Counted from the stretch's first letter, positions 35,273 to 44,236 are shown. The stretch is 64,000 bases of DNA from Rhodoferax sp. OV413 (GCF_900104385.1 NZ_FNJA01000008.1:1-64000), one strand, 5' to 3'. The notes: generated from the letters alone by a model not told the origin. Numbers and translations: made by a program.

Positions 35273-35500
35273 TTACGCGGCGTGGGTAAGCTTGTGTGCG
35301 TGCGTGACGGGGTGGTGCACCACCTTGACGTGGTGCTTGACGACCTTCTTGCTCGCCACATGGTGCTTGGTGGGCGCGGCAGCGTGCTTCAACGCGACGT
35401 GCTTGGCGTGGGGCGCTGCCACGGGGGTGGCGGCCGAGGCGGCCTGGGCAAAGCCCACGGCGGTCAAAGCGAGGGCGGCGATCAGGGTCTTGACTTGCAT
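35273..35500 (-). CDS. Small exported histidine/lysine/alanine-rich protein
   Basis: A 75-residue protein with a clear signal peptide (MQVKTLIAALALTAVGFAQA, cleavage after ASA). The mature part of about 50 residues contains 12 histidines and many lysines, alanines and valines in a loose pattern (KHHV, KHHVK, VHHPVTHAHK). The composition suggests metal binding (zinc, copper or nickel), or acid-shock type buffering as in Asr-like proteins. I do not recognise a named family. A GGAG lies upstream of the start. It is convergent with the reductase gene across the terminator, so it is its own unit. Confidence 0.75.
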   Translation of the reverse strand: MQVKTLIAALALTAVGFAQAASAATPVAAPHAKHVALKHAAAPTKHHVASKKVVKHHVKVVHHPVTHAHKLTHAA

Positions 35501-35652
35501 GCTGGCTCCTGGAAGGTAATGGTGGGTAAATACACGCGGAGTGGTAGGGCGTTATGGAGTGTTTATGTCCATAGCTATGCAACGCCTACCGCCCTGCAAC
35601 AGGCAGACGTAAGTGTCTGCAAAGTTTTGTAATCCTGCGCCACAATGCCCGC

Positions 35653-36633
35653 ATGCAACGCAGAAACCTCTTCCCCACCCTTCTCCCCGCCCTGTTCGCC
35701 CTAGCCCTGCTGCCCTGGAACGCCAGCGCCCAGACCGGCGCCCCGATCCGCCTGGTCGTGCCCTATGCGGCCGGCGGCCCCATCGACGCCACCGCGCGCA
35801 TCCTGGCCGAAAAGGTCAAGGACACGCTGGGCCCGGTGATCATCGACAACAAGCCCGGCGCCGGCGGCAATATCGGCGCCGACCTGGTGGCCAAGTCCGC
35901 GCCCGACGGCCTGACCATTGGCATCGCCGCCACCGCCACGCATGCCGTCAATCCCTGGCTGTACCGCAAGATGCCGTACAACGCCGCCACCGACTTTGCC
36001 CCCATCACCCAGATCCTGCGCGTGCCGAACGTGCTGGTCATGAACGCCGACACCGCCAAGCGCCTGAACATCAACACCCTGGCCGACCTGGTGCGCTACG
36101 CCAAGGCCAATCCAGGCAAGCTGAACTTTGCCTCGGGCGGCAATGGCAGCGCCGGTCATCTGGCGGGCGAAATGTTCAAAGCCCAGGCTGGCATCTTTGC
36201 GGTGCACATCCCCTACAACGGCGGCAACCCGGCCCAGCTGGCCCTGCTGTCGGGCCAGGTCGACTTCAACTTTGACAACCTGGCCACCGCAGCGCCCAAC
36301 ATCCGCGCTGGCAAGCTGAAGGCGATTGCCGTCACCACGCTGCAGCGCAGCAGCTTCCTGCCTGATGTGCCGCCGGTAGCCGACACCTTGCGCGGCTTTG
36401 CCATCGACACCTGGTGGGGCCTGGTCGCCCCCGCGGGCACGCCCAAGGAGACGCTGGCCCGGCTGAACCAGGCGTTTGTCAGCGCGCTGCAGTCGCCCGA
36501 CACCCATGCCCGCTTTGCCAGCCTGCTGGCCGAGCCCGTGCCCACCACGCCAGACGCCTTTGGCGCCTTCATGGCCAGCGAACGCAGCAAATACGCAAAA
36601 GTAGTGAAGAACTCGGGCGCACAAGTGGACTAA
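35653..36633 (+). CDS. Bug family tricarboxylate-type solute-binding protein
   Basis: A 326-residue periplasmic binding protein of the TctC/Bug family, greatly expanded in Burkholderiales. It has a signal peptide (LLPALFALALLPWNASA) and the family motifs IRLVVPYAAGGPIDATARI, VIIDNKPGAGGNIGADLVAK, NFASGGNGSAGHLAGEMF and DTWWGLVAPAGTPKE. It is an orphan: no TctA/TctB permease genes are near. The ligand is a carboxylate or related small molecule, not predictable further. Confidence 0.94.
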   Translation: MQRRNLFPTLLPALFALALLPWNASAQTGAPIRLVVPYAAGGPIDATARILAEKVKDTLGPVIIDNKPGAGGNIGADLVAKSAPDGLTIGIAATATHAVNPWLYRKMPYNAATDFAPITQILRVPNVLVMNADTAKRLNINTLADLVRYAKANPGKLNFASGGNGSAGHLAGEMFKAQAGIFAVHIPYNGGNPAQLALLSGQVDFNFDNLATAAPNIRAGKLKAIAVTTLQRSSFLPDVPPVADTLRGFAIDTWWGLVAPAGTPKETLARLNQAFVSALQSPDTHARFASLLAEPVPTTPDAFGAFMASERSKYAKVVKNSGAQVD

Positions 36634-36663
36634 GGTGGCACCCGTGGTGTAGCATATTCTTAC

Positions 36664-36728
36664 AAAGCATTTAGGCCGCTGGCGCATACTCAGCATGCGC
36701 AAGCAGCTACAGTATCAATAGCAAATCA
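36664..36728. repeat. Dispersed intergenic palindromic repeat, copy 5
   Basis: Copy TTTAGGCCGCTGGCGCATAC then CAGCATGCGCAAGCAGCTAC and TCAATAGCAAAT. It lies between the Bug gene and the diguanylate cyclase gene. Confidence 0.8.
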
Positions 36729-36872
36729 GATTATTTGCCGATCCAACCTGTATGAACATGCGATGCCCATTTGCCCCCTACTCCCGGCCCTACCTCCGGC
36801 CTTATTCCCGGCCCCACTCCCCCAAGCCACGCTGCAGCTGATGCAGACGGCCACGTTCTGACCGCCACGCAC

Positions 36873-38750
36873 ATGCGCTGTTACACAACCGCAGCCCTGT
36901 TGCGCACCTGGCTGGGCTGGGTGGCCATGGCCAGCTTGCTAGCCCTGTTCCATGTGCCCGCAGCAGCCCAGGCAGCCACCACCATCGGCAACGCGCCGCA
37001 GTACCTGCTCGGCCCTGGCGTGCAGATGCTCGAAGATCCGGGCCGCAGCCTGGCGCTGGAGCAAGTCCTGCAAGCCGATACCCAGCAGCGCTTCCTCCCG
37101 CTGGCCAGCCATGGCAACGCCAGCAACTTTGGACTGACCCAATCGGCCATCTGGCTGCGCATCCCGCTGCAGACCCAGGCCAGCACACCCGGCGCCTGGC
37201 TGCTGGAAGTGGCTTTTCCCTCGCTCGACCAGGTAGAGCTGTTCACCCCGCAAGACGGCGGTGGCTTCCAGCGCCAGGTCGCAGGCGACCAGCTGCCGTT
37301 TGCCGACCGGCCACTGAGCCACCGCAACCACGTGTTCCCGCTGCAGCTGCGTCCCGACAGCAGCAGCGTTCTGTACCTGCGCGTCAGTTCTGAAGGCACT
37401 TTGTCGATTCCGCTGCGTCTGTGGCAGCCCGACGCACTGGCGCGGGACGACCACGGCAGCTACACCGTGCTCGGCGTTTACTTTGGCCTGCTGGCCGGCC
37501 TGGTGTTGTACAACCTGCTGCTGTTCATCTCGATCCGCGAACGCCTATACCTGGCCTACATCGGCTTTGCTGCCGGCATGGGCCTGACCCAGCTGGGGCT
37601 GACCGGCTTTGGCGCCGAATTCCTCTGGCCCACCCATCCGCAATGGGGCAATGCCACCACCTTGGCCAGCGCCTCCCTGGCCGGCCTGGCCGGCCTGCTG
37701 TTCACCCGCTTGTTTCTGGACACCGCCGCACAGGCACGCCGGCTGGACCGTCTGCTGCAAGGCCTGGGCTGGCTGTTTGCCATCACCGCGGTTGGCACCC
37801 TGGTGCTGCCTTACCAGCTGAGCGCCCGCTTGTTGAACCTGGCTGGCATCCTGTTCTCGGTCAGCATTGCCGGCACCGGCATCTACAGCCTGCTGCGGCG
37901 CCAGCCCGGCGCGGCCTACTTTTTGGGCGCCTGGCTGATGCTGGTGGTCGCGATCGTGGTCAAGACGGTGCACAACCTGGGCTGGCTGCCCTCGCACCCA
38001 CTGGTGGTCAATGCCATCCTCATAGGTTCGGCGCTGGAGATGCTGGTGTTGGCGCTGTCGCTGGCCGACCGCATCCGCATCAGCCGCAACGACACCCACC
38101 AGGCCCTGACCCGCGTGCACGAAACGGAACAGGCGGCCCTGGAAACCCTGCGCGAAAGCGAGCGCCAGCTGGAAGGCCGGGTGCTGGAGCGCACCCAGGC
38201 ACTCCAACAGGCCAACCAGCAGTTGCAGCAGAACGAATACCAGCTGGCCCTGCAAGCTAACCACGACGCGCTGACCGGCCTGGCCAACCGCAAGCTGCTG
38301 GACGACCGCCTGGCCGTCGCCATGGCCCATGCCAAGCGCAACCAGCACGGTTTTGCGGTGCTGATGCTGGATCTGGACGGATTCAAGCTGGTGAATGACG
38401 AATACGGCCACGGCGCGGGCGACACCGTGCTGCAGTCGGTCGCGCTGCGCCTGACCTCCACCGTGCGTGGCGTGGACACCGTGGCGCGGGTCGGTGGGGA
38501 TGAATTTGTGCTGATCTTGGACGCAGTGAACAGCGCGGCCAGCATGATGGCGATTGCCCGCAAGATCCGCGAGGCATTGTCCGCGCCCATCACCCTGGAC
38601 TGCGGCCATGTGGTGCAGATAGACACCAGCATAGGCCTGGCCATCTACCCCGTGGACGGCTCCAGCGCCGAGCAATTACTGGCCGCCGCCGACCGCGCGA
38701 TGTACGCCACCAAGTCCTCGCACCAGGAAGCCGCTGCCAGCCAGCGTTAA
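36873..38750 (+). CDS. 7TM-DISM diguanylate cyclase
   Basis: A membrane sensor that should produce cyclic di-GMP. After a signal-like N-terminus (MRCYTTAALLRTWLGWVAMA) there is a periplasmic 7TMR-DISM extracellular domain (about 50-175; SAIWLRIPL, LLEVAFPSLDQVELF), then seven membrane segments (about 185-400), a coiled coil (about 405-460; ERQLEGRVLERTQALQ) and a GGDEF domain with intact RVGGDEF near residue 540 and an RxxD inhibitory site (RGVD) five residues before. The frame is open back to 36771, but that extension is proline-rich and lacks a signal start, so the ATG at 36873 is preferred. The product is 625 residues. Confidence 0.9.
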   Translation: MRCYTTAALLRTWLGWVAMASLLALFHVPAAAQAATTIGNAPQYLLGPGVQMLEDPGRSLALEQVLQADTQQRFLPLASHGNASNFGLTQSAIWLRIPLQTQASTPGAWLLEVAFPSLDQVELFTPQDGGGFQRQVAGDQLPFADRPLSHRNHVFPLQLRPDSSSVLYLRVSSEGTLSIPLRLWQPDALARDDHGSYTVLGVYFGLLAGLVLYNLLLFISIRERLYLAYIGFAAGMGLTQLGLTGFGAEFLWPTHPQWGNATTLASASLAGLAGLLFTRLFLDTAAQARRLDRLLQGLGWLFAITAVGTLVLPYQLSARLLNLAGILFSVSIAGTGIYSLLRRQPGAAYFLGAWLMLVVAIVVKTVHNLGWLPSHPLVVNAILIGSALEMLVLALSLADRIRISRNDTHQALTRVHETEQAALETLRESERQLEGRVLERTQALQQANQQLQQNEYQLALQANHDALTGLANRKLLDDRLAVAMAHAKRNQHGFAVLMLDLDGFKLVNDEYGHGAGDTVLQSVALRLTSTVRGVDTVARVGGDEFVLILDAVNSAASMMAIARKIREALSAPITLDCGHVVQIDTSIGLAIYPVDGSSAEQLLAAADRAMYATKSSHQEAAASQR

Positions 38751-38766
38751 CGGCAGCGCTAAAGCG

Positions 38767-39072
38767 TCAGGGCTTGGTTTTTACCGTCACGTCGGTCACG
38801 TCAGAGAGATCGCGCGTAGCCGCCGGAGCACGCGCACCGGGGCGCCAGCTGTCGGCCGCCTGGTAGGCCCGGTTCCAGCCCGCGCCCGGGTTCACCCGCA
38901 TCACCCAGGGGCTGACGGGCTGGCCGGTCAGCTTGGCCCAGGCGGCGCGCACGCCCCAGAGCGCGGCCAAGACCAGCACGACACACAACAGGCTGGCAAA
39001 AAACACCAGGCCCATCGCCACCAGCAACACCCGCACCACCAAACGGCTCAGGTTGGATAAAAGATCAGCCAA
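38767..39072 (-). CDS. Small membrane protein of unknown function
   Basis: A 101-residue protein with one or two membrane segments (about 8-42; VVRVLLVAMGLVFFASLLCV and VLVLAALWGV). A cytosolic tail of about 60 residues contains a conserved-looking PWVMRVNPGAGWNRAY. I do not recognise a family. It is convergent with the diguanylate cyclase gene and lies between that gene and clpB. Confidence 0.6.
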   Translation of the reverse strand: MADLLSNLSRLVVRVLLVAMGLVFFASLLCVVLVLAALWGVRAAWAKLTGQPVSPWVMRVNPGAGWNRAYQAADSWRPGARAPAATRDLSDVTDVTVKTKP

Positions 39073-39165
39073 TAAGTCCTCCGTAAGCTAACCAACTTCA
39101 TATGGAGAAGCGGGCGATGGAATTCAAGGACTGCCACCCAAAATTCGGGAACCTGCCGGCAGCCA

Positions 39166-39195
39166 AAAAGCGGCTGGTGTAACCCAGCCGCTTTT
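39166..39195. terminator. Bidirectional terminator hairpin after clpB
   Basis: Arms AAAAGCGGCTGG and CCAGCCGCTTTT surround the loop TGTAAC. Read on the minus strand it follows the clpB stop by about 20 bases and ends in CTTTTTGG, fitting an intrinsic terminator for clpB. Confidence 0.85.
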
Positions 39196-39214
39196 CAGAC
39201 ACCCTGAGCGCCCA

Positions 39215-41806
39215 TCAGTTCCCGAAGCTGAACTGCCCCGGCGCCTGGATCGGGTCCACATCCACCGGAATCACCGACTTGGGTGCGAACCGGCCTTCCA
39301 GCAGCAGCTTGGACAGCGGATTCTCGATGCGCTGCTGGATCGCGCGCTTCAAAGGCCGGGCGCCGAACACCGGGTCGAAGCCGACCTTGGCCAGCTCGGC
39401 CAGGGCTGCGGGCGATACCTGCAGTTCCAGGTCCATCTTCGCCAGCCGGGCCTGCAGCACCTTGATCTGGATCGCAGCAATCGCCTCGATGTTCTTCGCG
39501 TCCAGCGCATGGAACACCACGGTTTCGTCGATGCGGTTCAGGAATTCGGGGCGGAAGTAGTTCTTCAGCTCGTCCTGCACCGCGTCCTTGATGTCCTCGT
39601 AATCCCGGCCCGCCATGGTCTGGATGATGGGCGAGCCGATATTGCTGGTCATCACGATCACCGTGTTCTTGAAGTCCACGGTACGGCCCTGGCCATCGGT
39701 CAGGCGGCCGTCGTCCAGCACCTGCAGCAGGATGTTGAACACGTCCGGGTGGGCCTTTTCCACCTCGTCCAGCAGCAGCACGCTATACGGCTTGCGACGC
39801 ACGGCTTCGGTCAGGTAGCCGCCCTCCTCGTAGCCCACGTAGCCGGGCGGCGCGCCGATCAGGCGGGCCACAGAATGCTTCTCCATGAACTCACTCATGT
39901 CGATGCGCACCAGGTGGTCTTCGGAGTCGAACATGAAGCCGGCCAGCGCCTTGCACAGCTCGGTCTTGCCCACACCCGTGGGGCCGAGGAACAGGAAGGA
40001 GCCGGTAGGCCGGTTCGGGTCGCTCAAACCCGCACGGGATCGGCGGATGGCGTTCGCCACGGCCGTGATCGCCTCGTCCTGGCCGACCACGCGGTCATGC
40101 AGCTTGGTCTCCATCTGCAGCAGCTTGTCGCGCTCGCCCTGCATCAGCTTGGACACCGGAATACCGGTGGCACGCGCCACAACTTCGGCGATTTCCTCGG
40201 CGCCCACCTGGGTGCGCAGCAGGCGCGGCGCGCTGGCCGTGCCCTTGCTGGATTCCTTGTCCTGCGCTTCCTTCAGCTGCTTTTCCAGATCCGGTAGCTT
40301 GCCGTATTGCAGCTCGGCCACCTTGTTGAAATCGCCCTTGCGGGTGTGTTCCTCGATCTGGAACTTCAGCTTGTCGATGGCTTCGCGCACATGGGCGCTG
40401 CCCTGGGCCTGGGCTTTCTCGGACTGCCAGATTTCGTCGTAGTCGGCGATCTCTTTTTGCAGCTTGACGATCTCTTCCTCAATCAGGCTGAAGCGCTTGA
40501 TCGAGGACTCATCCTTCTCGCGGCGCACGGCTTCGCGCTCGATCTGCAGCTGGATGAGCCGGCGGTCCAGCTTGTCCATCACCTCAGGTTTCGAGTCCAT
40601 CTCGATCTTGATCTTGGCCGCGGCCTCGTCGATCAGATCGATAGCCTTGTCGGGCAGGAAGCGGTCGGTAATGTAGCGGTGGCTGAGTTCGGCCGCGGCC
40701 ACGATGGCCGGGTCGGTGATGTCCACGCCATGGTGGACTTCGTATTTCTCTTGCAGGCCGCGCAGGATGGCGATGGTGGCCTCCACGGTCGGTTCTCCCA
40801 CCAGAATTTTCTGGAAGCGCCGTTCCAGCGCCGCATCCTTTTCGATGTACTTGCGGTACTCGTCCAAGGTGGTGGCACCCACGCAGTGCAGCTCGCCACG
40901 GGCCAGCGCCGGCTTGAGCATATTGCCGGCGTCCATCGCGCCCTCGGCCTTGCCGGCGCCGACCATGGTGTGCAGCTCGTCGATGAAGACGATGGTCTGG
41001 CCTTCGTCCTTGGCCAGCTCTTTCAGCACGGTCTTCAGGCGTTCTTCGAACTCGCCGCGGAACTTGGCCCCAGCCAATAAAGCCGCCATGTCCAGCGAGA
41101 GTACGCGCTTGCCTTTGAGCGACTCCGGCACCTCGCCCGCCACGATGCGCTGGGCCAAGCCTTCGACGATGGCGGTCTTGCCGACACCGGGCTCGCCGAT
41201 CAGCACCGGGTTGTTCTTGGTGCGGCGCTGCAGCACCTGGATGGCACGGCGGATCTCGTCGTCGCGGCCGATCACCGGGTCCAGCTTGCCCAGGCGGGCG
41301 CGCTCGGTCAGGTCCATGCAGTATTTCTTCAGCGCTTCACGCTGGCCTTCGGCATCGGCGTTGTCCACGCTCTGGCCGCCGCGCACCGCGTCGACCGCGG
41401 CTTCCAGCGATTTGCGGGTCAGGCCGTTGGCGCGCACCTGCTGGGCAAAGTCGGACTTGCTGTCGGTCAGCGCCAGCAGGAACAGCTCGCTGGACACGAA
41501 CTGGTCCCCGCGCTTGATGGCCTCTTTTTCGGCGCCCTGCAGCAGGCTGACGAAGTCGCGGCTGGGCTGCACCTGGTCCTGGCCGTGCACCGTGGGCAGT
41601 TTTTTGAGCGCGGCCTCGGCCATCGCCAACAGGCTGGGCACGTTGACGCCCGCGCGCTGCAGCAGCGCCTGCGGGCCGTCGTCCTGGCGCAGCATGGCGG
41701 CCAGCACGTGGGCCGGTTCGATATAACCGTGGTCGGCGCCCAGCGCCAGGGTTTGTGCATCGCCCAGGGCTTCCTGGAACTTGGTAGTGAGTTTGTCTTG
41801 TCGCAT
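39215..41806 (-). CDS. clpB: ATP-dependent disaggregase ClpB
   Basis: A hexameric chaperone that extracts polypeptides from aggregates with DnaK. The 863-residue length and domain order are standard: a Clp-N domain, a first AAA+ domain with Walker A GEPGVGKT, a long coiled-coil middle domain (about 400-530) that identifies ClpB rather than ClpA, and a second AAA+ domain with GPTGVGKT and Walker [12 protein letters not shown]. The start is the ATG at 41806 ([18 protein letters not shown]), with GGAGA five bases upstream; the frame extends to 41854 but would cover the promoter. A sigma-32 promoter lies just upstream. Confidence 0.98.
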   Translation of the reverse strand: MRQDKLTTKFQEALGDAQTLALGADHGYIEPAHVLAAMLRQDDGPQALLQRAGVNVPSLLAMAEAALKKLPTVHGQDQVQPSRDFVSLLQGAEKEAIKRGDQFVSSELFLLALTDSKSDFAQQVRANGLTRKSLEAAVDAVRGGQSVDNADAEGQREALKKYCMDLTERARLGKLDPVIGRDDEIRRAIQVLQRRTKNNPVLIGEPGVGKTAIVEGLAQRIVAGEVPESLKGKRVLSLDMAALLAGAKFRGEFEERLKTVLKELAKDEGQTIVFIDELHTMVGAGKAEGAMDAGNMLKPALARGELHCVGATTLDEYRKYIEKDAALERRFQKILVGEPTVEATIAILRGLQEKYEVHHGVDITDPAIVAAAELSHRYITDRFLPDKAIDLIDEAAAKIKIEMDSKPEVMDKLDRRLIQLQIEREAVRREKDESSIKRFSLIEEEIVKLQKEIADYDEIWQSEKAQAQGSAHVREAIDKLKFQIEEHTRKGDFNKVAELQYGKLPDLEKQLKEAQDKESSKGTASAPRLLRTQVGAEEIAEVVARATGIPVSKLMQGERDKLLQMETKLHDRVVGQDEAITAVANAIRRSRAGLSDPNRPTGSFLFLGPTGVGKTELCKALAGFMFDSEDHLVRIDMSEFMEKHSVARLIGAPPGYVGYEEGGYLTEAVRRKPYSVLLLDEVEKAHPDVFNILLQVLDDGRLTDGQGRTVDFKNTVIVMTSNIGSPIIQTMAGRDYEDIKDAVQDELKNYFRPEFLNRIDETVVFHALDAKNIEAIAAIQIKVLQARLAKMDLELQVSPAALAELAKVGFDPVFGARPLKRAIQQRIENPLSKLLLEGRFAPKSVIPVDVDPIQAPGQFSFGN

Positions 41807-41827
41807 AAGAATCTCCAATGCTGTGCC

Positions 41828-41855
41828 AGATGGGGAGGCTGGCCGCATTTTCAAG
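41828..41855 (-). promoter_or_regulatory. Sigma-32 (heat shock) promoter of clpB
   Basis: On the minus strand CTTGAAA (41855-41849) is followed after 13 bases by CCCCATCT (41835-41828). These match the sigma-32 consensus CTTGAAA / CCCCATNT. The expected start of transcription is near 41821, giving a leader of about 15 bases that contains the ribosome binding site. Confidence 0.92.
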
Positions 41856-41893
41856 GCTGCGGGCGGTACAGACTTTGCGCCAGATCAACTAAC

Positions 41894-41963
41894 AAATTTA
41901 TAAAAAATCGGGCTCTGGCGCAATCAACACCTGCGCCAGCAGCTACCAAAACAATAGCAAACC
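41894..41963. repeat. Dispersed intergenic palindromic repeat, copy 6
   Basis: Copy TCGGGCTCTGGCGCAATC then ACCTGCGCCAGCAGCTACC and AAAACAATAGCAAACC, with a clear GGCGCA/TGCGCC pairing. It lies in the divergent region between clpB and the unknown 192-residue protein, upstream of the clpB heat-shock promoter. Confidence 0.85.
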
Positions 41964-42005
41964 GGCGATACACCTGAAGCCTTGCCAAGGCCTAAAATTC
42001 GCGGC

Positions 42006-42584
42006 ATGAACATCCACCAGCTATCGGCGCGCTACATCGAGGAGCAAGACCGCATTCTGGTGCGCATCAACACCAGCGAAGGCAGTGAAATGCGCCTGTG
42101 GCTGACCCGCCGCCTGACCCTGGCGCTGTGGCCTACGCTGAACAAGGCCGTGGTCGAGCACATCGCCCGGCAAGACAGCTTTACCGCCCATCTGCACGAC
42201 GAAGCCAGCAAGAAAATGCTGGCCGACTTCCAACGCGAAGCCGTGCTCAAGAGCGCCGATTTTTCTACCCCCTACCAGGACCAGGATGCGGCCGACCCGG
42301 TCACCCTGCCCCTGGGCACGGCCCCGCTGCTGGTCACCGAGGTGCGGATCACGCCGGTGGCCAGCGGCCCCCTGAAGATCGCCTTCAACGAGCAGTTGCC
42401 CGAGCAGAAATCGCCGCGCGGCTTCCAGGTCGAGCTGGCGCCGCCGCTGGTGCACGGCCTGGTACAGCTCCTGGAGCAGGCCCTGGCCCAGTCCGCCTGG
42501 ACCCAGGCCAGCGAAGTGCAGGAAGCGTTGACCCGGTCTACCGGCAGCGCCGCCGCCGAGGACCGGCCCAAGTACCTGAACTAG
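42006..42584 (+). CDS. Conserved-looking protein of unknown function
   Basis: A 192-residue soluble protein starting MNIHQLSARYIEEQDRILVR at the ATG at 42006. Stretches such as RLWLTRRLTLALWPTL and GFQVELAPPLVHGLVQLLEQ look like a structured alpha/beta protein. It has no signal peptide, membrane segment or motif I can assign. It is divergent from clpB and ends about 40 bases before the short open frame that heads the DapA-family leader. Function unknown. Confidence 0.7.
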   Translation: MNIHQLSARYIEEQDRILVRINTSEGSEMRLWLTRRLTLALWPTLNKAVVEHIARQDSFTAHLHDEASKKMLADFQREAVLKSADFSTPYQDQDAADPVTLPLGTAPLLVTEVRITPVASGPLKIAFNEQLPEQKSPRGFQVELAPPLVHGLVQLLEQALAQSAWTQASEVQEALTRSTGSAAAEDRPKYLN

Positions 42585-42622
42585 GCACGCCGGCCAAGTC
42601 CGTGCGTGCGTACAATCGGTCC

Positions 42623-42718
42623 ATGCATTCCAGCTCCACGCCCATGACCTCGCAGTGCCTCGCCCTGCGTGGTAGCAGCGTGGCCGCCGGTGCATCCAAA
42701 AAACCCCAGCTCATCTGA
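42623..42718 (+). CDS. Possible 31-residue leader peptide upstream of the DapA-family gene
   Basis: A short open frame starts at the ATG at 42623 and ends with TGA at 42716-42718. It ends ASKKPQLI, so two adjacent lysine codons (AAA AAA) lie seven codons before the stop. No Shine-Dalgarno sequence precedes it, but TACAAT at 42611-42616 would place a transcription start at or near the ATG, allowing a leaderless message. The stop codon is inside the left arm of the first hairpin of the leader. It is a plausible regulatory uORF, not proven. Confidence 0.4.
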   Translation: MHSSSTPMTSQCLALRGSSVAAGASKKPQLI

Positions 42719-42829
42719 CCGGAGCTGCGGTTCCGTCCTCAGATGAGCGATGGAACCGACACTCTCCCCTCCTCCCCGTCCGGTCCGCGCTCCTTTGAAG
42801 ATGGTTCTCCATCGGTCTTTGTCAAAGGA
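42709..42829 (+). promoter_or_regulatory. Leader RNA with four alternative hairpins upstream of the DapA-family gene
   Basis: Four pairings can be read directly. A: GCTCATCTGA (42709-42718) with TCAGATGAGC (42739-42748). B: CGGTTCC (42728-42734) with GGAACCG (42752-42758). C: CGATGGAACC (42748-42757) with GGTTCTCCATCG (42803-42814), leaving a 2-base bulge. D: TCCTTTGA (42791-42798) with TCAAAGGA (42822-42829), enclosing GATGG/CCATC. A excludes B, B excludes C, and C excludes D. D covers AAAGGAA, the ribosome binding site of the GTG at 42837. This is the form expected of an attenuator or riboswitch expression platform. No T-run follows any hairpin, so control would be at translation. Confidence 0.7.
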
Positions 42830-42836
42830 AACAAGC

Positions 42837-43715
42837 GTGCGTTCTCTGAATGATTTTTCTGGCCTGTGGATTTCCCTGGTCACCCCTTTTGCCGACGGTG
42901 CGGTAGACCACCCGGCCCTGGCCCGGCTGGTGCAGCAGCTGCGCGGCACCGGCATTGCCGGCTTCGTCGCCTGCGGCTCCACCGGCGAGGCCGCGTCGCT
43001 GGATGAAGCCGAGCAACAAGCCGTGCTGGACACGGTGCTGGCAGCCGCCCAGGGCCTGCCGGTGGTGATGGGCTTGTCGGGCTACCACCTGCCCAAGATG
43101 CTGGCTGCGGTGCACGCCACCAGTGCCCAGCCGGTCGCCGGCCTGCTGGTCACCGCGCCCTGCTACATCCGGCCCTCACAAGCCGGGCTGCTAAGCTGGT
43201 TCACCGACCTAGCCGACGCATCCCAGGTGCCGCTGATCATCTACGACATTCCCTACCGTACCGGCGCCACGCTGGAGCTGGCCACCCTGCTACAGCTGGC
43301 CCGGCACCCGCGCATCCGCGCCATCAAGGACTGCGGTGGCGATGCGGCCAAGACCGCCGCCCTGGTCGCCAGCGGCGCGCTACAGGTGCTGACCGGCGAA
43401 GATGCGCAGTTCTTCAACACCCTGGCCCAGGGCGGCGCGGGTGCAATATCCGCCAGCGCCCATGGCCATACGCAACGGTTTGTAAAAGTGATGCAGGCGA
43501 TTGCCGAAGGTGATCTGCCGCAGGCCCGGACGCTGTGGCAGCCGCTGCTGCCCTGGATCGCCGGCCAATTTGCCGAGCCGAACCCAGGCCCTATCAAGGG
43601 CTGGCTGGCGCACTACGGGCTGATGCAGGCAGAGCTACGGGCGCCGATGACGGTGGCCTCAACGGCCCTGGTGGACCGGCTGGTCACACTGGACCAGAAC
43701 CTGCCGCCGGTCTGA
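42837..43715 (+). CDS. DapA-family aldolase (4-hydroxy-tetrahydrodipicolinate synthase-like)
   Basis: A 292-residue (beta/alpha)8 class I aldolase of the DHDPS/N-acetylneuraminate lyase family. Key residues are present: the Schiff-base Lys164 (IRAIKDCGG), Tyr136 with Arg141 (YDIPYRTG) and the pyruvate-binding loop GSTGE at 47-51 (GTTGE in classical DapA). The sequence departs from the usual housekeeping DapA, so it may be a paralogue with another aldehyde substrate. The start is a GTG at 42837, because AAAGGAA lies six to seven bases upstream and gives the usual family length. The frame is open back to 42750, but that would run through the leader hairpins. Confidence 0.85.
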   Translation: MRSLNDFSGLWISLVTPFADGAVDHPALARLVQQLRGTGIAGFVACGSTGEAASLDEAEQQAVLDTVLAAAQGLPVVMGLSGYHLPKMLAAVHATSAQPVAGLLVTAPCYIRPSQAGLLSWFTDLADASQVPLIIYDIPYRTGATLELATLLQLARHPRIRAIKDCGGDAAKTAALVASGALQVLTGEDAQFFNTLAQGGAGAISASAHGHTQRFVKVMQAIAEGDLPQARTLWQPLLPWIAGQFAEPNPGPIKGWLAHYGLMQAELRAPMTVASTALVDRLVTLDQNLPPV

Positions 43716-43719
43716 GCCG

Positions 43720-44202
43720 TCAAGCGTTGGAGGCCTTAATGCCCCAGCGCTGCAGCGCGGCGTCGTCGCTGACCCGCGCGTCGACCCAGCGCGCACCTTC
43801 CGGCGTTTGCTCTTTCTTCCAGAACGGCGCCTGGGTCTTCAGGTAGTCCATCAGGAATTCGCAGGCCTGGAAAGCCTCGCCGCGGTGCGCTGAACTCACG
43901 GCCACCCAGACGATCTGGTCCAGCGGCTGCAGCAGGCCGACACGGTGGATGACCTGCACGGCATAGATGTTGAAACGGGCCAGCGCCGCGTCGACCATGG
44001 CCTCAATCGCCTTTTCGGTCATGCCCGGGTAGTGCTCCAGCTCCATGCTCAGCACCTCGGCGCTGGCGTCCGGGTGCCAGTCGCGCACCGTGCCCAGAAA
44101 GCTGCACACCGCGCCCACCCGCCGGTCGCCCTGGCGCAAGGCGACCAGTTCGGTGCTGGGGTCAAAGTCCTGGGTCTGGATGCGGACGCGTGGCGTGGTC
44201 AT
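43720..44202 (-). CDS. moaE: Molybdopterin synthase catalytic subunit MoaE
   Basis: MoaE transfers sulfur from thiocarboxylated MoaD to precursor Z to make molybdopterin. The 160-residue sequence has the family motifs GAVCSFLGTVRD, LEHYPGMTEKAI, HRVGLL, VAVSSAHRGEAF and the catalytic-lysine region APFWKKE. It is convergent with the DapA-family gene, the stop codons being four bases apart. No moaD or other molybdenum cofactor gene is adjacent, so the partner must be elsewhere. Confidence 0.96.
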   Translation of the reverse strand: MTTPRVRIQTQDFDPSTELVALRQGDRRVGAVCSFLGTVRDWHPDASAEVLSMELEHYPGMTEKAIEAMVDAALARFNIYAVQVIHRVGLLQPLDQIVWVAVSSAHRGEAFQACEFLMDYLKTQAPFWKKEQTPEGARWVDARVSDDAALQRWGIKASNA

Positions 44203-44236
44203 GGACGTATTTTGCCTGGACTCGCCAACAATTAAC

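Noticed and set aside
39041-39165. A small gene between the 101-residue membrane protein and the clpB terminator
   Set aside because: No frame with a ribosome binding site and sensible product was seen; the stretch is intergenic.
42709-42829. Lysine riboswitch upstream of the DapA-family gene
   Set aside because: The known lysine riboswitch is longer (about 170 bases) with a conserved five-helix core that I cannot find here.
42750-42836. Longer DapA-family protein starting at the ATG at 42750
   Set aside because: It would add 29 non-family residues read from the structured leader, and has no ribosome binding site; the GTG at 42837 has one.
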